A stretch of 63,674 nucleotides of DNA from JALZEG01 sp035942255 (GTDB taxonomy: Bacteria > Actinomycetota > CADDZG01 > WHSQ01), in assembly GCA_035942255.1 (NCBI GenBank), contig DASZDG010000030.1:1-63674 (forward strand), in the 5' to 3' direction. A program made the translations under genes and the position numbers. Of the stretch, positions 44,172 through 52,297 are shown piece by piece. Each line of letters opens with the position of its first letter. The first letter of the stretch is position 1. The notes under the pieces are model-generated. The model made no database searches. It was not told the origin of the DNA and saw only the letters and a program-made list of their open reading frames with translations.

Positions 44172-45502
44172 GCGGCCCCCAGCGGGGCCTTCCGGTCGTC
44201 GCGGTCGTCGGCAGGCCGAACGACGGCAAGTCCTCGCTCGTGAACCGCGTGCTCGGCCGCCGCGACGCGATCGTGGAGGAGACGCCGGGCGTCACGCGCG
44301 ACCGGCGGTCGTTTGTCGCGGACTGGGCCGGCCGGCGGTTCGAGATCGTGGACACGGGCGGGCTTGAGCCGGGCGCGAAGGGCCTCGACGCGCGCATCGT
44401 CGAGCAGGCGGAGGTCGCGATGGAGGCGGCGGACGTGATCGTGCTCGTCGTCGACGCGTCGGCGGGGCCGCTGGAGGACGACATGCTCGTCGCGGCGCGG
44501 CTCCGGCAGAGCGCCAAGCCCGTGCTCGTGGTCGCGAACAAGGTCGACGACCCGCGCGACGAGCCCGCGGCCGCCGAGTTCTTCCGGATGGGCCTCGGCG
44601 AGCCGGCCCCTCTCTCGGCGCTGCACGGACGCGGCTCGGGCGACTTCCTCGAGCGCCTGGTCGCGGCCCTACCGGAGGTGCACGAGGAGGAGTCCGCCGC
44701 GTGGGGGTCGCTCGCGATCGCGGGGCGGCCGAACGTCGGCAAGTCCTCGATCCTGAACGCGCTCCTGCGGGAGGACCGCTCGATCGTCGACTCGGTCCCG
44801 GGCACGACACGTGACCCCGTCGACTCCTTCGTCGAGGCCGGGGGCCGCGTGCTCCGCATCGTCGACACCGCGGGGATGCGCCGGCGCGTCGCGATCGGCG
44901 AGTCGCTCGAGTACTACAGCTGGCTGCGCTCGCGCCAGGCGATCCAGCGCGCGGACGCGGTGCTGCTCGTCGTCGACATGGCCGAGGGAGTGACGTCGCT
45001 CGACCAGCGGATCGCGCAGGACGTCACCGAGTCGGGGCGCGCGTGCGTGATCGCGCTCAACAAGTGGGACCTGACCCCCGGCGAGGAGACCGACCGCGCC
45101 CGCGCCGAGCGGGACATCGCGGAGCGGCTGCGGTGGCTGGAGTGGGCGAAGGTCGTGCGGACCTCCGCGCTCACCCGCCGCGGGATCGACCGGCTCCTCC
45201 CCGCGGTGATCGACGCGCTCGAGTCGCACCGGCGGAGGCTCCCGACGGCCGCGGTCAATCGCATCGTGTCCGAGGCGCAGGCACGGCGCCCGCATCCCCG
45301 CGCCGGCCACCGTGCGGTGCGTGTGCTGTACGCGGTGCAGGCGAGCTCCGCGCCGCCCGAGTTCATCCTGTTCTCGACCGGGCAGCTGTCGCCGGGGTAC
45401 CTGAAGTACCTGGAGCACCGCATCCGGGAGGCGGAGCCCTTCGAGGGCACGCCGCTGCTGTTGCGCACGCGCATCCGCAAGCGTGCGGCCGAGCCCTCCT
45501 GA
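44168..45502 (+). CDS. der: Ribosome-assembly GTPase Der (EngA)
   Basis: This 444-aa protein has two tandem GTPase domains and a C-terminal KH-like domain. Domain 1 has G1 GRPNDGKSSLVNR, G3 DTGGLEP and G4 NKVD; domain 2 has G1 GRPNVGKSSILNA, G3 DTAGMRRR and G4 NKWDLTP. The first P-loop carries Asp where Val is usual (GRPNVGKS), but the GxxxxGK(S/T) core is kept. The C-terminal KH domain ends VQASSAPPEFILFSTG...YLEHRIREAEPFEGTPLLLRTR. It acts in 50S subunit assembly. Confidence 0.97.
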   Translation: MSGPQRGLPVVAVVGRPNDGKSSLVNRVLGRRDAIVEETPGVTRDRRSFVADWAGRRFEIVDTGGLEPGAKGLDARIVEQAEVAMEAADVIVLVVDASAGPLEDDMLVAARLRQSAKPVLVVANKVDDPRDEPAAAEFFRMGLGEPAPLSALHGRGSGDFLERLVAALPEVHEEESAAWGSLAIAGRPNVGKSSILNALLREDRSIVDSVPGTTRDPVDSFVEAGGRVLRIVDTAGMRRRVAIGESLEYYSWLRSRQAIQRADAVLLVVDMAEGVTSLDQRIAQDVTESGRACVIALNKWDLTPGEETDRARAERDIAERLRWLEWAKVVRTSALTRRGIDRLLPAVIDALESHRRRLPTAAVNRIVSEAQARRPHPRAGHRAVRVLYAVQASSAPPEFILFSTGQLSPGYLKYLEHRIREAEPFEGTPLLLRTRIRKRAAEPS

Positions 45503-45530
45503 GCACCCCCTGGGTATGATGGCCGCGTTA

Positions 45531-45605
45531 CGGGACGTGGCGCAGCTTGGTTAGCGCACTGGTCTGGGGGACCAGGGGTCGCCGGTTCAAATCCGGCCGT
45601 CCCGA
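45531..45605 (+). tRNA. tRNA-Pro (anticodon GGG)
   Basis: A cloverleaf of 75 nt forms. The acceptor stem is CGGGACG/CGTCCCG, the D arm includes GGTTAGCGC, the anticodon stem CTGGT/ACCAG encloses loop CTGGGGG (anticodon GGG), and the T arm is GCCGG-TTCAAAT-CCGGC. The discriminator is A and CCA is not encoded. A TATGAT sequence 10 bp upstream (45515-45520) could be its -10 element. Confidence 0.95.
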
Positions 45606-45611
45606 CTTCGC

Positions 45612-46214
45612 ATGAGAGAGGCATCCACCGCCGCGCCGGCGGCCAACCGCCTGTGGACCATCCCGAACGTCCTGTCTCTGCTGCGCCTCGCGAGCGTCCC
45701 GGTGTTCGTGTGGCTGTTCGTCTCCGATCGCGAGAACGCCGCGGTGATCCTCTACGCGGCGGGGGCCTGGACCGACTTCTTCGACGGCGTCATCGCCCGG
45801 CGCTTCGACCAGGTCTCCGAGCTCGGGAAGCTCCTCGACCCGCTGGCGGACCGGGTCCTGATCCTGGCCCTCGCGGTCGCGCTCGTCGCGCGCGACGTCC
45901 TGCCGCTGTGGCTCGCCATCGCGGTCGTCGCGCGGGACCTGCTGGTCCTCAGCGTCTTCCCGTTCCTCGAGCGCCGGAAGGTCCCGCGCATCGCCGTGAA
46001 CTTCACGGGGAAGACCGCCACCGCGAGCCTGCTGACCGGGCTGACCATGCTCGCCTGGTCCGAGACGACGTTCCCCGGAGCCGGCGTGGCCGCACCGGCC
46101 GGGACGGCGTTCACAGTCTTCGGCGCCGTGCTCTACTGGGCGGCGGCCGTGATGTACGCCCGGGAGGCGCGCGCAGGCTTGCGAGCCCTAACCGTCGATA
46201 AGGGATCGAGGTAA
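45612..46214 (+). CDS. CDP-alcohol phosphatidyltransferase (PgsA-like)
   Basis: This 200-aa membrane enzyme begins WTIPNVLSLLRLASVPVFVWL and has the CDP-alcohol motif AWTDFFDGVIARRFDQVSELGKLLDPLADR (DGxxAR-x8-G-x3-D-x3-D). Four to six helices follow. It probably makes phosphatidylglycerophosphate from CDP-diacylglycerol, but related enzymes use inositol phosphate in actinobacteria, so the acceptor is not certain. The start is 6 nt after the tRNA. The TAA overlaps the ATG of the next gene. Confidence 0.9.
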   Translation: MREASTAAPAANRLWTIPNVLSLLRLASVPVFVWLFVSDRENAAVILYAAGAWTDFFDGVIARRFDQVSELGKLLDPLADRVLILALAVALVARDVLPLWLAIAVVARDLLVLSVFPFLERRKVPRIAVNFTGKTATASLLTGLTMLAWSETTFPGAGVAAPAGTAFTVFGAVLYWAAAVMYAREARAGLRALTVDKGSR

Positions 46215-48748
46215 TGGCGGATCTGAACATGCAGGCCGTGATCATGGCGGGGGGCGAGGGCTCCCGGCTGCGGCCGCTGACGAGCAACATGCCGAAGCCG
46301 ATGCTCCCGATCGCGAAGCGGCCGATGATGGAGCACATCCTCGTCCTGCTGCGGCAGCACGGCATCACCGACGTCGTCGCGACCGTCCAGTTCCTCTCAT
46401 CGGTCATCCGCAACTACTTCGGCGACGGGTCGGACCTCGGCATCTCGCTCTCGTACGCCACCGAGGAGGTGCCGCTCGGCACCGCGGGGTCGGTGCTCGG
46501 CGCCCGCGACTTCCTCTCGGGCCCCTTCCTCGTCGTCTCCGGCGACGCGCTCACGGACATCGACCTCGAGGAGGTCGTGGACTTCCACCGGAGCCGCGGC
46601 GCGGCGGCGACGCTCGTGCTCAAGCGGATGAAGGACCCGCTGGAGTTCGGGATCGTCATGACCGACACCGAGGGCCGCGTCGAGCGCTTCCTCGAGAAGC
46701 CCACGTGGGGCCAGGTCTTCTCCGACACGATCAACACCGGCATCTACGTGCTCGAGCCCGAGGTCCTCGACCTCATCCCGATCGACCAGCCCTACGACTT
46801 CTCGAGCGAGCTGTTCCCGATGATGCTCGACAAGGGGCTGCCGCTCTACGGCTTCGCCACCGACGCGTTCTGGACCGACGTCGGGAACACCGACGCGTAC
46901 CTGCAGGCGAACCACGACGCGCTCTCGGGGAAGGTGCGCGTCGAGCCCGTGGGCTTCGAGCTCCGCCCCGGGGTGTGGGTGGGGGAGGACGTCGAGATCC
47001 ACCCGACCGCGCGGGTCGAGGGCCCCTGCCTCATCGGCGACAACGTCCGCATCGACGCCGGCGCCACGGTCGGCCCCCTCACGGTCGTGGCCGACAACGC
47101 GATCATCTGCGACGACTCGTCGGTGACGGGGTCGGTGCTGCTCGAGCGCGCGCAGGTCGGCCCCTACTCGTCCGCTCGCGGGGCGGTGCTCGGCCGGGGG
47201 GCCTCGCTGCACCGCGGCGTGAACCTCGAGGAGGGCGTCGTCCTGGGCGACGAGGTCACGGTCGGCGCCGGGGCGTTCATAAAGTCTCGAGTAAAGGTTT
47301 ACCCCAGCCGGAGCGTCGAGGCCGGCGCGATCGTCACGCAGAGCGTGGTCAAGGAGCGGCGTGCGACCCGCACGCTGTTCGGCGCCCGGGGGGTGTCCGG
47401 GCCCGTGAACCTCGGCGTGACCCCGCTCGTGGCCACCCGTCTCGGCATGGCCTACGGGACGACCCTGAAGCGGGGCAGCGTCGTGCTCACCGGCCGCGAC
47501 GCGAGCCGCGCGGCCCGAACCATGAAACGGGCGTTGATCGCGGGGCTGAACTCCACGGGCGTCACGTGCCACGACCTCGAGCTGATGCCGATGCCGGTCA
47601 CCCGCTTCGCGGTCCGTGCCGAGCAGGCGGCCGGGGGCATCAGCGTCCGAACCTCGCCGCGCGATCCCGAGGCCGTCGAGATCCGGCTGTTCGACGCCGA
47701 CGGCGCCGACCTCGCGCCGGGCGACCAGCGCAAGATCGAGCGGATCTTCTTCCGCGAGGACTACCGGCGCGCGGGGGCGCTCCAGCTCGGTGAGCTCGAG
47801 TTCCCGCCCCGGACCCTCGAGCAGTACGCGTCCGGGGTGATGCGCGCGCTGGACGTCGACGCCGTCCGGGGGGCCGGGCTGAAGGCGGTCGTCGACTTCG
47901 CCTACGGGGCGGCGTCGGTGATCGGGCCCTCGATCTTCGGGCGCCTCGGGTGCGACGTCCTCGGCCTCCACGGGTTCATCGACGAGCACCGCCCCGTCCT
48001 CGTCGAGCGCGACATCGACCGCCTGCTCGACGAGCTGTCCGACCAGGTCCGCAGCTCCGGCTCGCACGCCGGCGTGCTCCTCGAGCCCGGGGGCGAGGTG
48101 GCGCACCTCGTCGACGACAAGGGCCGCGTGGTCTCCGGCACCGACGCGCTCCTGGCGCTGCTCGCGCACGAGGCAGGCCGCGCCGGTGGCGGGACCGTCG
48201 TCGTGCCGGTGTCCTGCCCCCAGGTGTGCGAGCAGATAGCGGCGGCCGTCGGCGCGTCGCTGACGTGGGCGTCGACGGGGCTGGCAAGCCTGATGTCGCA
48301 CGCCGCGCGGCCCGACGTCGTCTTCGTGGGGGACTGCAACGGGGCGCTGATGTGGCCGGCGCTGATGCCGGCGCCGGACGGGCTGATGACGTTCTGCAAG
48401 GTCCTCGAGCTCATGGCCACCGCCGGACGCCCTCTCTCGGAGGTGGTCGACGACCTGCCCGACACCGCGGTCGTCACGATCGACGTCGAGACGCCGTGGG
48501 ACCTAAAGGGCGCGGTCATGCGGCACGTCGCGTCGCAGGCGAGCACCCGGGAGAACGCGAAGCTCGTGCTGCTCGACGGTGTGAAGGTCGTCGAGGCCGA
48601 TCGCTGGGCGCTCGTGATCCCGTACCCGGACGAGCCCCTCTGCCGGGTGTGGGCCGAGGCCCCGACCAGGACCGAGGCGGAGACGCTCGCGGGCCGGTAC
48701 GCTGCGCTCGTCCGCGAGGTCGTGGACGGCACAGTCCAGTCTCCTTGA
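46214..48748 (+). CDS. Mannose-1-phosphate guanylyltransferase-like / phosphomannomutase-like fusion
   Basis: This 844-aa protein has three parts. Residues 1-240 are a nucleotidyltransferase (VIMAGGEGSRLRPLTSNMPKPMLPI, TDVGNTDAYLQAN). About 250-375 are left-handed beta-helix hexapeptides (VEIHPTARVEGPCLIGDNVRIDAGATVG). From 380 onward is an alpha-D-phosphohexomutase-like domain. In that last domain the catalytic TASHNP loop reads VRTSPRDPE, the DGDxDR metal loop is replaced by LEPGGEVAHLV, and the GExSGH sugar loop reads GDCNGAL, so it is probably not a working mutase. The stop codon lies in octamer array 6. Confidence 0.92.
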   Translation: MADLNMQAVIMAGGEGSRLRPLTSNMPKPMLPIAKRPMMEHILVLLRQHGITDVVATVQFLSSVIRNYFGDGSDLGISLSYATEEVPLGTAGSVLGARDFLSGPFLVVSGDALTDIDLEEVVDFHRSRGAAATLVLKRMKDPLEFGIVMTDTEGRVERFLEKPTWGQVFSDTINTGIYVLEPEVLDLIPIDQPYDFSSELFPMMLDKGLPLYGFATDAFWTDVGNTDAYLQANHDALSGKVRVEPVGFELRPGVWVGEDVEIHPTARVEGPCLIGDNVRIDAGATVGPLTVVADNAIICDDSSVTGSVLLERAQVGPYSSARGAVLGRGASLHRGVNLEEGVVLGDEVTVGAGAFIKSRVKVYPSRSVEAGAIVTQSVVKERRATRTLFGARGVSGPVNLGVTPLVATRLGMAYGTTLKRGSVVLTGRDASRAARTMKRALIAGLNSTGVTCHDLELMPMPVTRFAVRAEQAAGGISVRTSPRDPEAVEIRLFDADGADLAPGDQRKIERIFFREDYRRAGALQLGELEFPPRTLEQYASGVMRALDVDAVRGAGLKAVVDFAYGAASVIGPSIFGRLGCDVLGLHGFIDEHRPVLVERDIDRLLDELSDQVRSSGSHAGVLLEPGGEVAHLVDDKGRVVSGTDALLALLAHEAGRAGGGTVVVPVSCPQVCEQIAAAVGASLTWASTGLASLMSHAARPDVVFVGDCNGALMWPALMPAPDGLMTFCKVLELMATAGRPLSEVVDDLPDTAVVTIDVETPWDLKGAVMRHVASQASTRENAKLVLLDGVKVVEADRWALVIPYPDEPLCRVWAEAPTRTEAETLAGRYAALVREVVDGTVQSP

Positions 48749-48780
48749 AGACTTATCTACAAGTCGACAAATCTCTAACC
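48733..48780 (+). repeat. Octamer array 6, between the nucleotidyltransferase fusion and gcvH
   Basis: Units in register are AGTCCAGT (48733), CTCCTTGA (48741), AGACTTAT (48749), CTACAAGT (48757), CGACAAAT (48765) and CTCTAACC. The second unit contains the upstream gene's TGA. The two-hairpin element copy B follows directly. Confidence 0.85.
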
Positions 48781-48786
48781 GGCCCG

Positions 48787-48860
48787 ACCGTCGCCGAAGG
48801 TGACGAAGCCAGGAGACGAGGAATTCCCATACGGCGGGATCGCAAAGCGATCCCGCTAGA
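48787..48860. repeat. Two-hairpin dispersed element, copy B, in the gcvH leader
   Basis: This copy repeats the layout at 14535-14608. Stem 1 GTCGCC/GGTGAC (48790-48804) differs from copy A by one base that still pairs as G-U in RNA. The linker has AGGAGACGAGGAAT. Stem 2, GCGGGATCGC/GCGATCCCGC with loop AAA (48834-48856), has an identical stem but a changed loop, followed by TAGA in both. It lies 21 bp before the gcvH GTG and its AAAGGAG site, so it is probably transcribed in the gcvH 5' leader. Confidence 0.75.
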
Positions 48861-48880
48861 GAGAGAAAAGGAGAAACGCG

Positions 48881-49264
48881 GTGAGCGAGCTTCCCTCCGA
48901 CCGCCATTACACGAAGGACCACGAGTGGGCGCGCGAGCAGGACGGCCGCATCGTGGTCGGGATCACGCACTACGCGCAGGACCAGCTCGGCGACGTCGTC
49001 TTCGTCGGGCTGCCCGAGCCGGGGTCGGAGGTCACGGCGGGCGAGCCGCTCGGAGAGGTCGAGTCGACCAAGTCGGTCTCGGACGTCTACAGCCCGGTGA
49101 GCGGCAAGGTGCTGGAGAAGAACGCGGAGGTCGAGCAGAGCCCCGAGCTGATCAACTCGGATCCGTACGGGCAGGGGTGGCTCGTGTCGATCGAGCCGTC
49201 GGGCGACGCCGAGGGCCTCATGACCGCCGACGAGTACCGCACGCTGATCGAGGGAGAGGGTTAG
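48881..49264 (+). CDS. gcvH: Glycine cleavage system H protein
   Basis: This 127-aa lipoyl carrier shuttles the aminomethyl group between GcvP, GcvT and Lpd. DRHYTKDHEWAREQDGRIVVGITHYAQDQLGDVVFVGLPEPGSEV and the lipoylation site GEVESTKSVSDVYSPVSGKV (Lys in ESTKS) are conserved. AAAAGGAG lies 8 nt before GTG 48881. It heads the glycine cleavage region, with gcvT and gcvP about 5 kb downstream and regulators between, as in Rv1826-Rv1832. Confidence 0.97.
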   Translation: MSELPSDRHYTKDHEWAREQDGRIVVGITHYAQDQLGDVVFVGLPEPGSEVTAGEPLGEVESTKSVSDVYSPVSGKVLEKNAEVEQSPELINSDPYGQGWLVSIEPSGDAEGLMTADEYRTLIEGEG

Positions 49265-49282
49265 CTCCACTCCCGCCGGTGC

Positions 49283-49310
49283 TTGACTAAGGTTAAAGCT
49301 CGCCTATAGG
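49283..49310 (+). promoter_or_regulatory. Putative sigma-70-type promoter of the FHA gene
   Basis: TTGACT (49283-49288) and TATAGG (49305-49310) are separated by 16 bp. The expected transcription start falls within about 2 nt of the ATG at 49319, and no Shine-Dalgarno is present, so the mRNA may be leaderless. Confidence 0.55.
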
Positions 49311-49318
49311 GTCACGCC

Positions 49319-49801
49319 ATGTTCTGCACGAACTGCGGCCACAAGAACCCGGACGGCGCGAACTTCTGCTCCTCGTGCGGCTCCGCGTTGACCGAGGGGC
49401 CCGAGCAGTCGTCGTCGACGATCACGTTCATGGCGCCCGAGATGGAGGCGGAGCTCGACGAAGAGATTCACGTCTCGCCGGAGGAGCTCGAAGGCGGGCG
49501 GGGGGTGCTGATCGTCAAGCGGGGGCCTAACGCCGGCAGCAAGTTCTTCCTCGACGCCGACGTCACGCAGGTGGGGCGGCACCCCGACAGCGACATCTTC
49601 CTCGACGACATCACGGTCTCCCGGCGCCACGCCGAGCTGCGGCGGGGGCCGGGCGAGTTCACCCTGGCCGACGTCGGCAGCCTCAACGGCACCTACGTGA
49701 ACCGCGAGCGCGTCGAGGACGCGCGGCTGCGCAGCGGCGACGAGATTCAGATCGGCAAGTTCAAGCTCGTGTTCCTTACCGGCTCCCAGGGCGGGGCATA
49801 G
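49319..49801 (+). CDS. Zinc-ribbon plus FHA-domain protein (GarA-like)
   Basis: The first 25 residues of this 160-aa protein form a zinc ribbon (CTNCGHKNPDGANFCSSC). A short Ser/Thr-rich segment (SSSTITF) follows, then an FHA domain: VTQVGRHPDSDIFLDDITVSRRHAELRR and DVGSLNGTYVNRERV, the phosphothreonine-binding loops. The FHA part is strikingly like mycobacterial GarA (Rv1827/OdhI), which controls 2-oxoglutarate metabolism and is phosphorylated in an N-terminal ETTS segment. GarA has no zinc ribbon. The position between gcvH and merR matches garA. Confidence 0.92.
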   Translation: MFCTNCGHKNPDGANFCSSCGSALTEGPEQSSSTITFMAPEMEAELDEEIHVSPEELEGGRGVLIVKRGPNAGSKFFLDADVTQVGRHPDSDIFLDDITVSRRHAELRRGPGEFTLADVGSLNGTYVNRERVEDARLRSGDEIQIGKFKLVFLTGSQGGA

Positions 49802-49803
49802 CG

Positions 49804-50526
49804 ATGCCGCTCTCGCGCTCCCGCGACTACCTCAGCATCGGCGAGGTGCTCGACTCGGTCCGGACGGACTTCCCCGACGTGAGCATCTCGAAGATCCGGT
49901 TCCTCGAGGCCGAGGGCCTGATCACCCCCGAGCGGACCCCGGCTGGCTATCGCAAGTTCTTCGAGCCCGACGTCGCGCGGCTCCGCTACATCCTGTCCCT
50001 GCAGAGGGACCACTTCCTCCCCCTGAAGGTCATCAAGGAGCGCCTCGCCCAGGCCGACGCGGCGGGGTCCTATCCGGAGGCCGAGCCCCCTGCGGCGTCG
50101 TCCCCGGTGCCGAACGGCCGTGCGGCCGCCCCCGAGCCCGAGCCGGTGTCGCTCGACTCGTCGGTGCAGCTGACGAGGGCCGAGCTGTGCGAGGCGGCGG
50201 GCCTCACGGAGGAGCAGCTGAGGGGGCTCGAGGACTTCGGCGTGGTGGCCAAGCGGGACTCCGACGTCTACGACGAGAACGACCTGGTCGTGGCCAAGGC
50301 GTCCGGCCGCTTCTTCGCCTTCGGTGTCGAGCCCCGCCACCTCCGGATGTACCGCCAGTTCGCCGACCGCGAGGCCGCGTTCTTCGAGCAGATCGTCTCG
50401 CCGGCGCTGAAGCGGAGGGACCCCGACGCGAGCGAGGGCGCCCACCAGTCGGTGAGGGAGCTGCTCACGCTCTCGAGGCAGATGCGCGAGGCCGCCCTGC
50501 GGTCGAGCCTCGGCGGCCTCGCTTAG
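49804..50526 (+). CDS. MerR-family regulator (FtsR-like, Rv1828 orthologue)
   Basis: This 240-aa regulator has an N-terminal winged helix: LSIGEVLDSVRTDFPDVSISKIRFLEAEGLITPERTPAGYRKFFEPDVARLRYIL. An Ala/Pro/Glu-rich linker and a second helix-turn-helix-like region (LTRAELCEAAGLTEEQLRGLEDFGVV) follow. This two-part layout is the Rv1828/FtsR family; FtsR activates ftsZ in Corynebacterium. The gene starts 3 nt after the FHA stop. Its TAG lies in the first unit of octamer array 7. Confidence 0.9.
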   Translation: MPLSRSRDYLSIGEVLDSVRTDFPDVSISKIRFLEAEGLITPERTPAGYRKFFEPDVARLRYILSLQRDHFLPLKVIKERLAQADAAGSYPEAEPPAASSPVPNGRAAAPEPEPVSLDSSVQLTRAELCEAAGLTEEQLRGLEDFGVVAKRDSDVYDENDLVVAKASGRFFAFGVEPRHLRMYRQFADREAAFFEQIVSPALKRRDPDASEGAHQSVRELLTLSRQMREAALRSSLGGLA

Positions 50527-50591
50527 TCGCCTCGTCTCCTAGTCGACCTATCTCTTTGTCGACAAATCGTCTAGTCGCTTCGGCGACAGCG
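50520..50591 (+). repeat. Octamer array 7, ftsR-like gene to carboxypeptidase junction
   Basis: Nine in-register units run from CGCTTAGT (50520) through CTCCTAGT (50536), CGACCTAT (50544), CTCTTTGT (50552), CGACAAAT (50560), CGTCTAGT (50568) to CGACAGCG. It holds the upstream TAG and the downstream TTG start, and its last three units encode the first part of a signal peptide. It is the longest array seen. Confidence 0.87.
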
Positions 50592-51692
50592 CTCGTCCTC
50601 TCCCTTGCGCCCGCGCCGTCGGTCGCGGCGCCACTGCCGCCGTTCCCGTCCGTCACGTGCAACGCCTGCCTCGTCGTGGCCGGCGAGCAGGTGATCTGGG
50701 GCCGGTCGATCGACGCCCGCCGGGCGAACGCGAGCACGACGAAGATGGTGACCGCGCTGCTCGTGTCGCGCAGGGGCGGGCTGGACGAGACCGTGGTCGT
50801 CTCCCGGGCGGCCGCCGCGACCGGGGGAGGGGGCCTCGACCTCCGCCCCGGCGACCGCTTCTCGATCCGGGAGCTGCTCTTCGCTCTTCTGCTGACCTCG
50901 TCGAACGACTCCGCGGTCGCGCTCGCGGAGCACGTCGCCGGGTCCGAGGCGGCGTTCGTGGACCGGATGAACGCCCTGCTCGACGACCTCGGCGCCCGGA
51001 GCTCCCACTTCGTCACGCCGCACGGCCTCGACGTGCCGGGGCATCACTCGACCGCGCGGGACCTCGCCCGGATCGGGCTCGCGATCCTGCGGAGCCCGGT
51101 GCTGTCCGAGATCGTCGCCACCCCGTCCGCCACGATCACCGGCCTACGTGGGACTGTGCGGCTGGTGAACACTAATCCTCTGCTGGAGAGTTATCCCGGT
51201 GCGATAGGGATCAAGACCGGCTACACGAGGAACGCGGGCGACGTGCTGGTCGCTGCGGCCGAGCGGGCGGGCCGGCGGCTGATCGCGGTCGCGATGGGGT
51301 CGGCGAGCGCGGCCGCCGACGCCCGGGCGCTGCTCGACTACGGCTTCGGCGTCCTCGGGCGCGGCGTGCTGCTCCGCGAGGGCGCGGCCGTCGGCGTGGT
51401 GGTCTTCGACCCGTCGGGCTCCGTCGACGTCGTCGCGGGGCGGACGGTACGCGGCATCCATCGCCCCGACAGCGTGTCGATCGACTACCGGCCGGGGGCC
51501 GCGGTGCCGCCCCTGGATCGGGGTGAGACGCTGGGGAGCGTGGTGATCACCTCGGCGGGCGGAGCCGTCGTCGCGCGTGCGCCCGCGGTTGCGGGGGCCG
51601 CGGTGGACGACTCGGACGACGGCGGCGTCGCGGGGCTCTTCGGCGACGTCCTCGGCGCGGCCGCGGCCCTCATCGGTGCGCGCTCGTGGTGA
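50556..51692 (+). CDS. D-alanyl-D-alanine carboxypeptidase (S11, PBP5-like)
   Basis: This serine peptidase of about 378 aa trims peptidoglycan pentapeptides. Active-site motifs are ASTTKMVTALL (SxxK), TSSNDSAVALAEH (SxN) and KTGYTRNAGDVL (KTG). TTG 50556 yields a clean signal peptide (VASATALVLSLAPAPSVAA); the longer frame upstream is in the ftsR-like gene. This start and the first residues STNRLV come from octamer array 7, and there is no Shine-Dalgarno. A C-terminal hydrophobic stretch (GLFGDVLGAAAALIGA) may anchor it. Confidence 0.93.
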   Translation: MSTNRLVASATALVLSLAPAPSVAAPLPPFPSVTCNACLVVAGEQVIWGRSIDARRANASTTKMVTALLVSRRGGLDETVVVSRAAAATGGGGLDLRPGDRFSIRELLFALLLTSSNDSAVALAEHVAGSEAAFVDRMNALLDDLGARSSHFVTPHGLDVPGHHSTARDLARIGLAILRSPVLSEIVATPSATITGLRGTVRLVNTNPLLESYPGAIGIKTGYTRNAGDVLVAAAERAGRRLIAVAMGSASAAADARALLDYGFGVLGRGVLLREGAAVGVVVFDPSGSVDVVAGRTVRGIHRPDSVSIDYRPGAAVPPLDRGETLGSVVITSAGGAVVARAPAVAGAAVDDSDDGGVAGLFGDVLGAAAALIGARSW

Positions 51693-52279
51693 CGGTCCCG
51701 GCCCCCTACGAGGTGCTGATCTCCGAAGCGCAGCTGCGCGACCGCATCGCGGCCCTCGCGGACGAGCTCGCCGCGATCTACCGCGGTAACGACGAGCCGC
51801 CGGTGTTCGTCGGCGTGCTCAAGGGATCGGTCCTGTTCCTCGCCGACCTCGTGCGCGCGCTGCCGGTCCACGCGGAGGTCGACTTCATGTCGATCTCCGC
51901 GTACGGCGGCGGGGGAGCGCAGTCCGGCGTCGTGCGCATCGAGAAGGACCTCGACTCGGACGTGAACGGCCGCGACGTGGTGATAGTCGAGGACATCGTC
52001 GACACGGGCCTGACGCTCAACTACCTGCGCAGGAACCTCGGCGCGCGCTCGCCGCGGTCGCTGCGCGCGGTGACGCTGCTCGACAAGTCCGTCCGCCGCA
52101 TCGTGCCCGTAGAGCTCGAGCACCGCGGGTTCGACATCCCCGACGTGTTCGTCGTCGGGTACGGGCTGGACTTCCAGTCGCTCTACCGCAACGTGCGCGA
52201 GATCCTGTCGGTGCCCGACCTCCCGCGCCTCGCGAACGACCCGCGTCTGCTCGTCGCGCCGCTCTGGCCAATCTCTTAG
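51686..52279 (+). CDS. hpt: Hypoxanthine phosphoribosyltransferase
   Basis: This 197-aa purine-salvage enzyme has VGVLKGSVLFLADLVRAL, the flexible-loop Ser-Tyr region DFMSISAYGGG, the PRPP motif VVIVEDIVDTGLTLNYL and the base-specific LDKSVRRIVPVELEHRGFDIPDVFVVGYGLDFQSLYRN. It overlaps the carboxypeptidase end by 7 bp. In many bacteria hpt neighbours tilS and ftsH, but here it is embedded in the glycine-cleavage region. Confidence 0.95.
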   Translation: MVTVPAPYEVLISEAQLRDRIAALADELAAIYRGNDEPPVFVGVLKGSVLFLADLVRALPVHAEVDFMSISAYGGGGAQSGVVRIEKDLDSDVNGRDVVIVEDIVDTGLTLNYLRRNLGARSPRSLRAVTLLDKSVRRIVPVELEHRGFDIPDVFVVGYGLDFQSLYRNVREILSVPDLPRLANDPRLLVAPLWPIS

Positions 52280-52297
52280 GAGTGTTAGCCTGCCGGG

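Noticed and set aside
44168..44260. Inactivating change in the first P-loop of Der (Asp in GRPNDGKS)
   Set aside because: The altered residue is one of the variable x positions of GxxxxGK(S/T), and the rest of the motifs are intact.
48781..48880. Glycine riboswitch in the gcvH leader
   Set aside because: The leader has two hairpins but none of the conserved glycine-aptamer junction sequences, and a second copy of the element lies next to genes unrelated to glycine.
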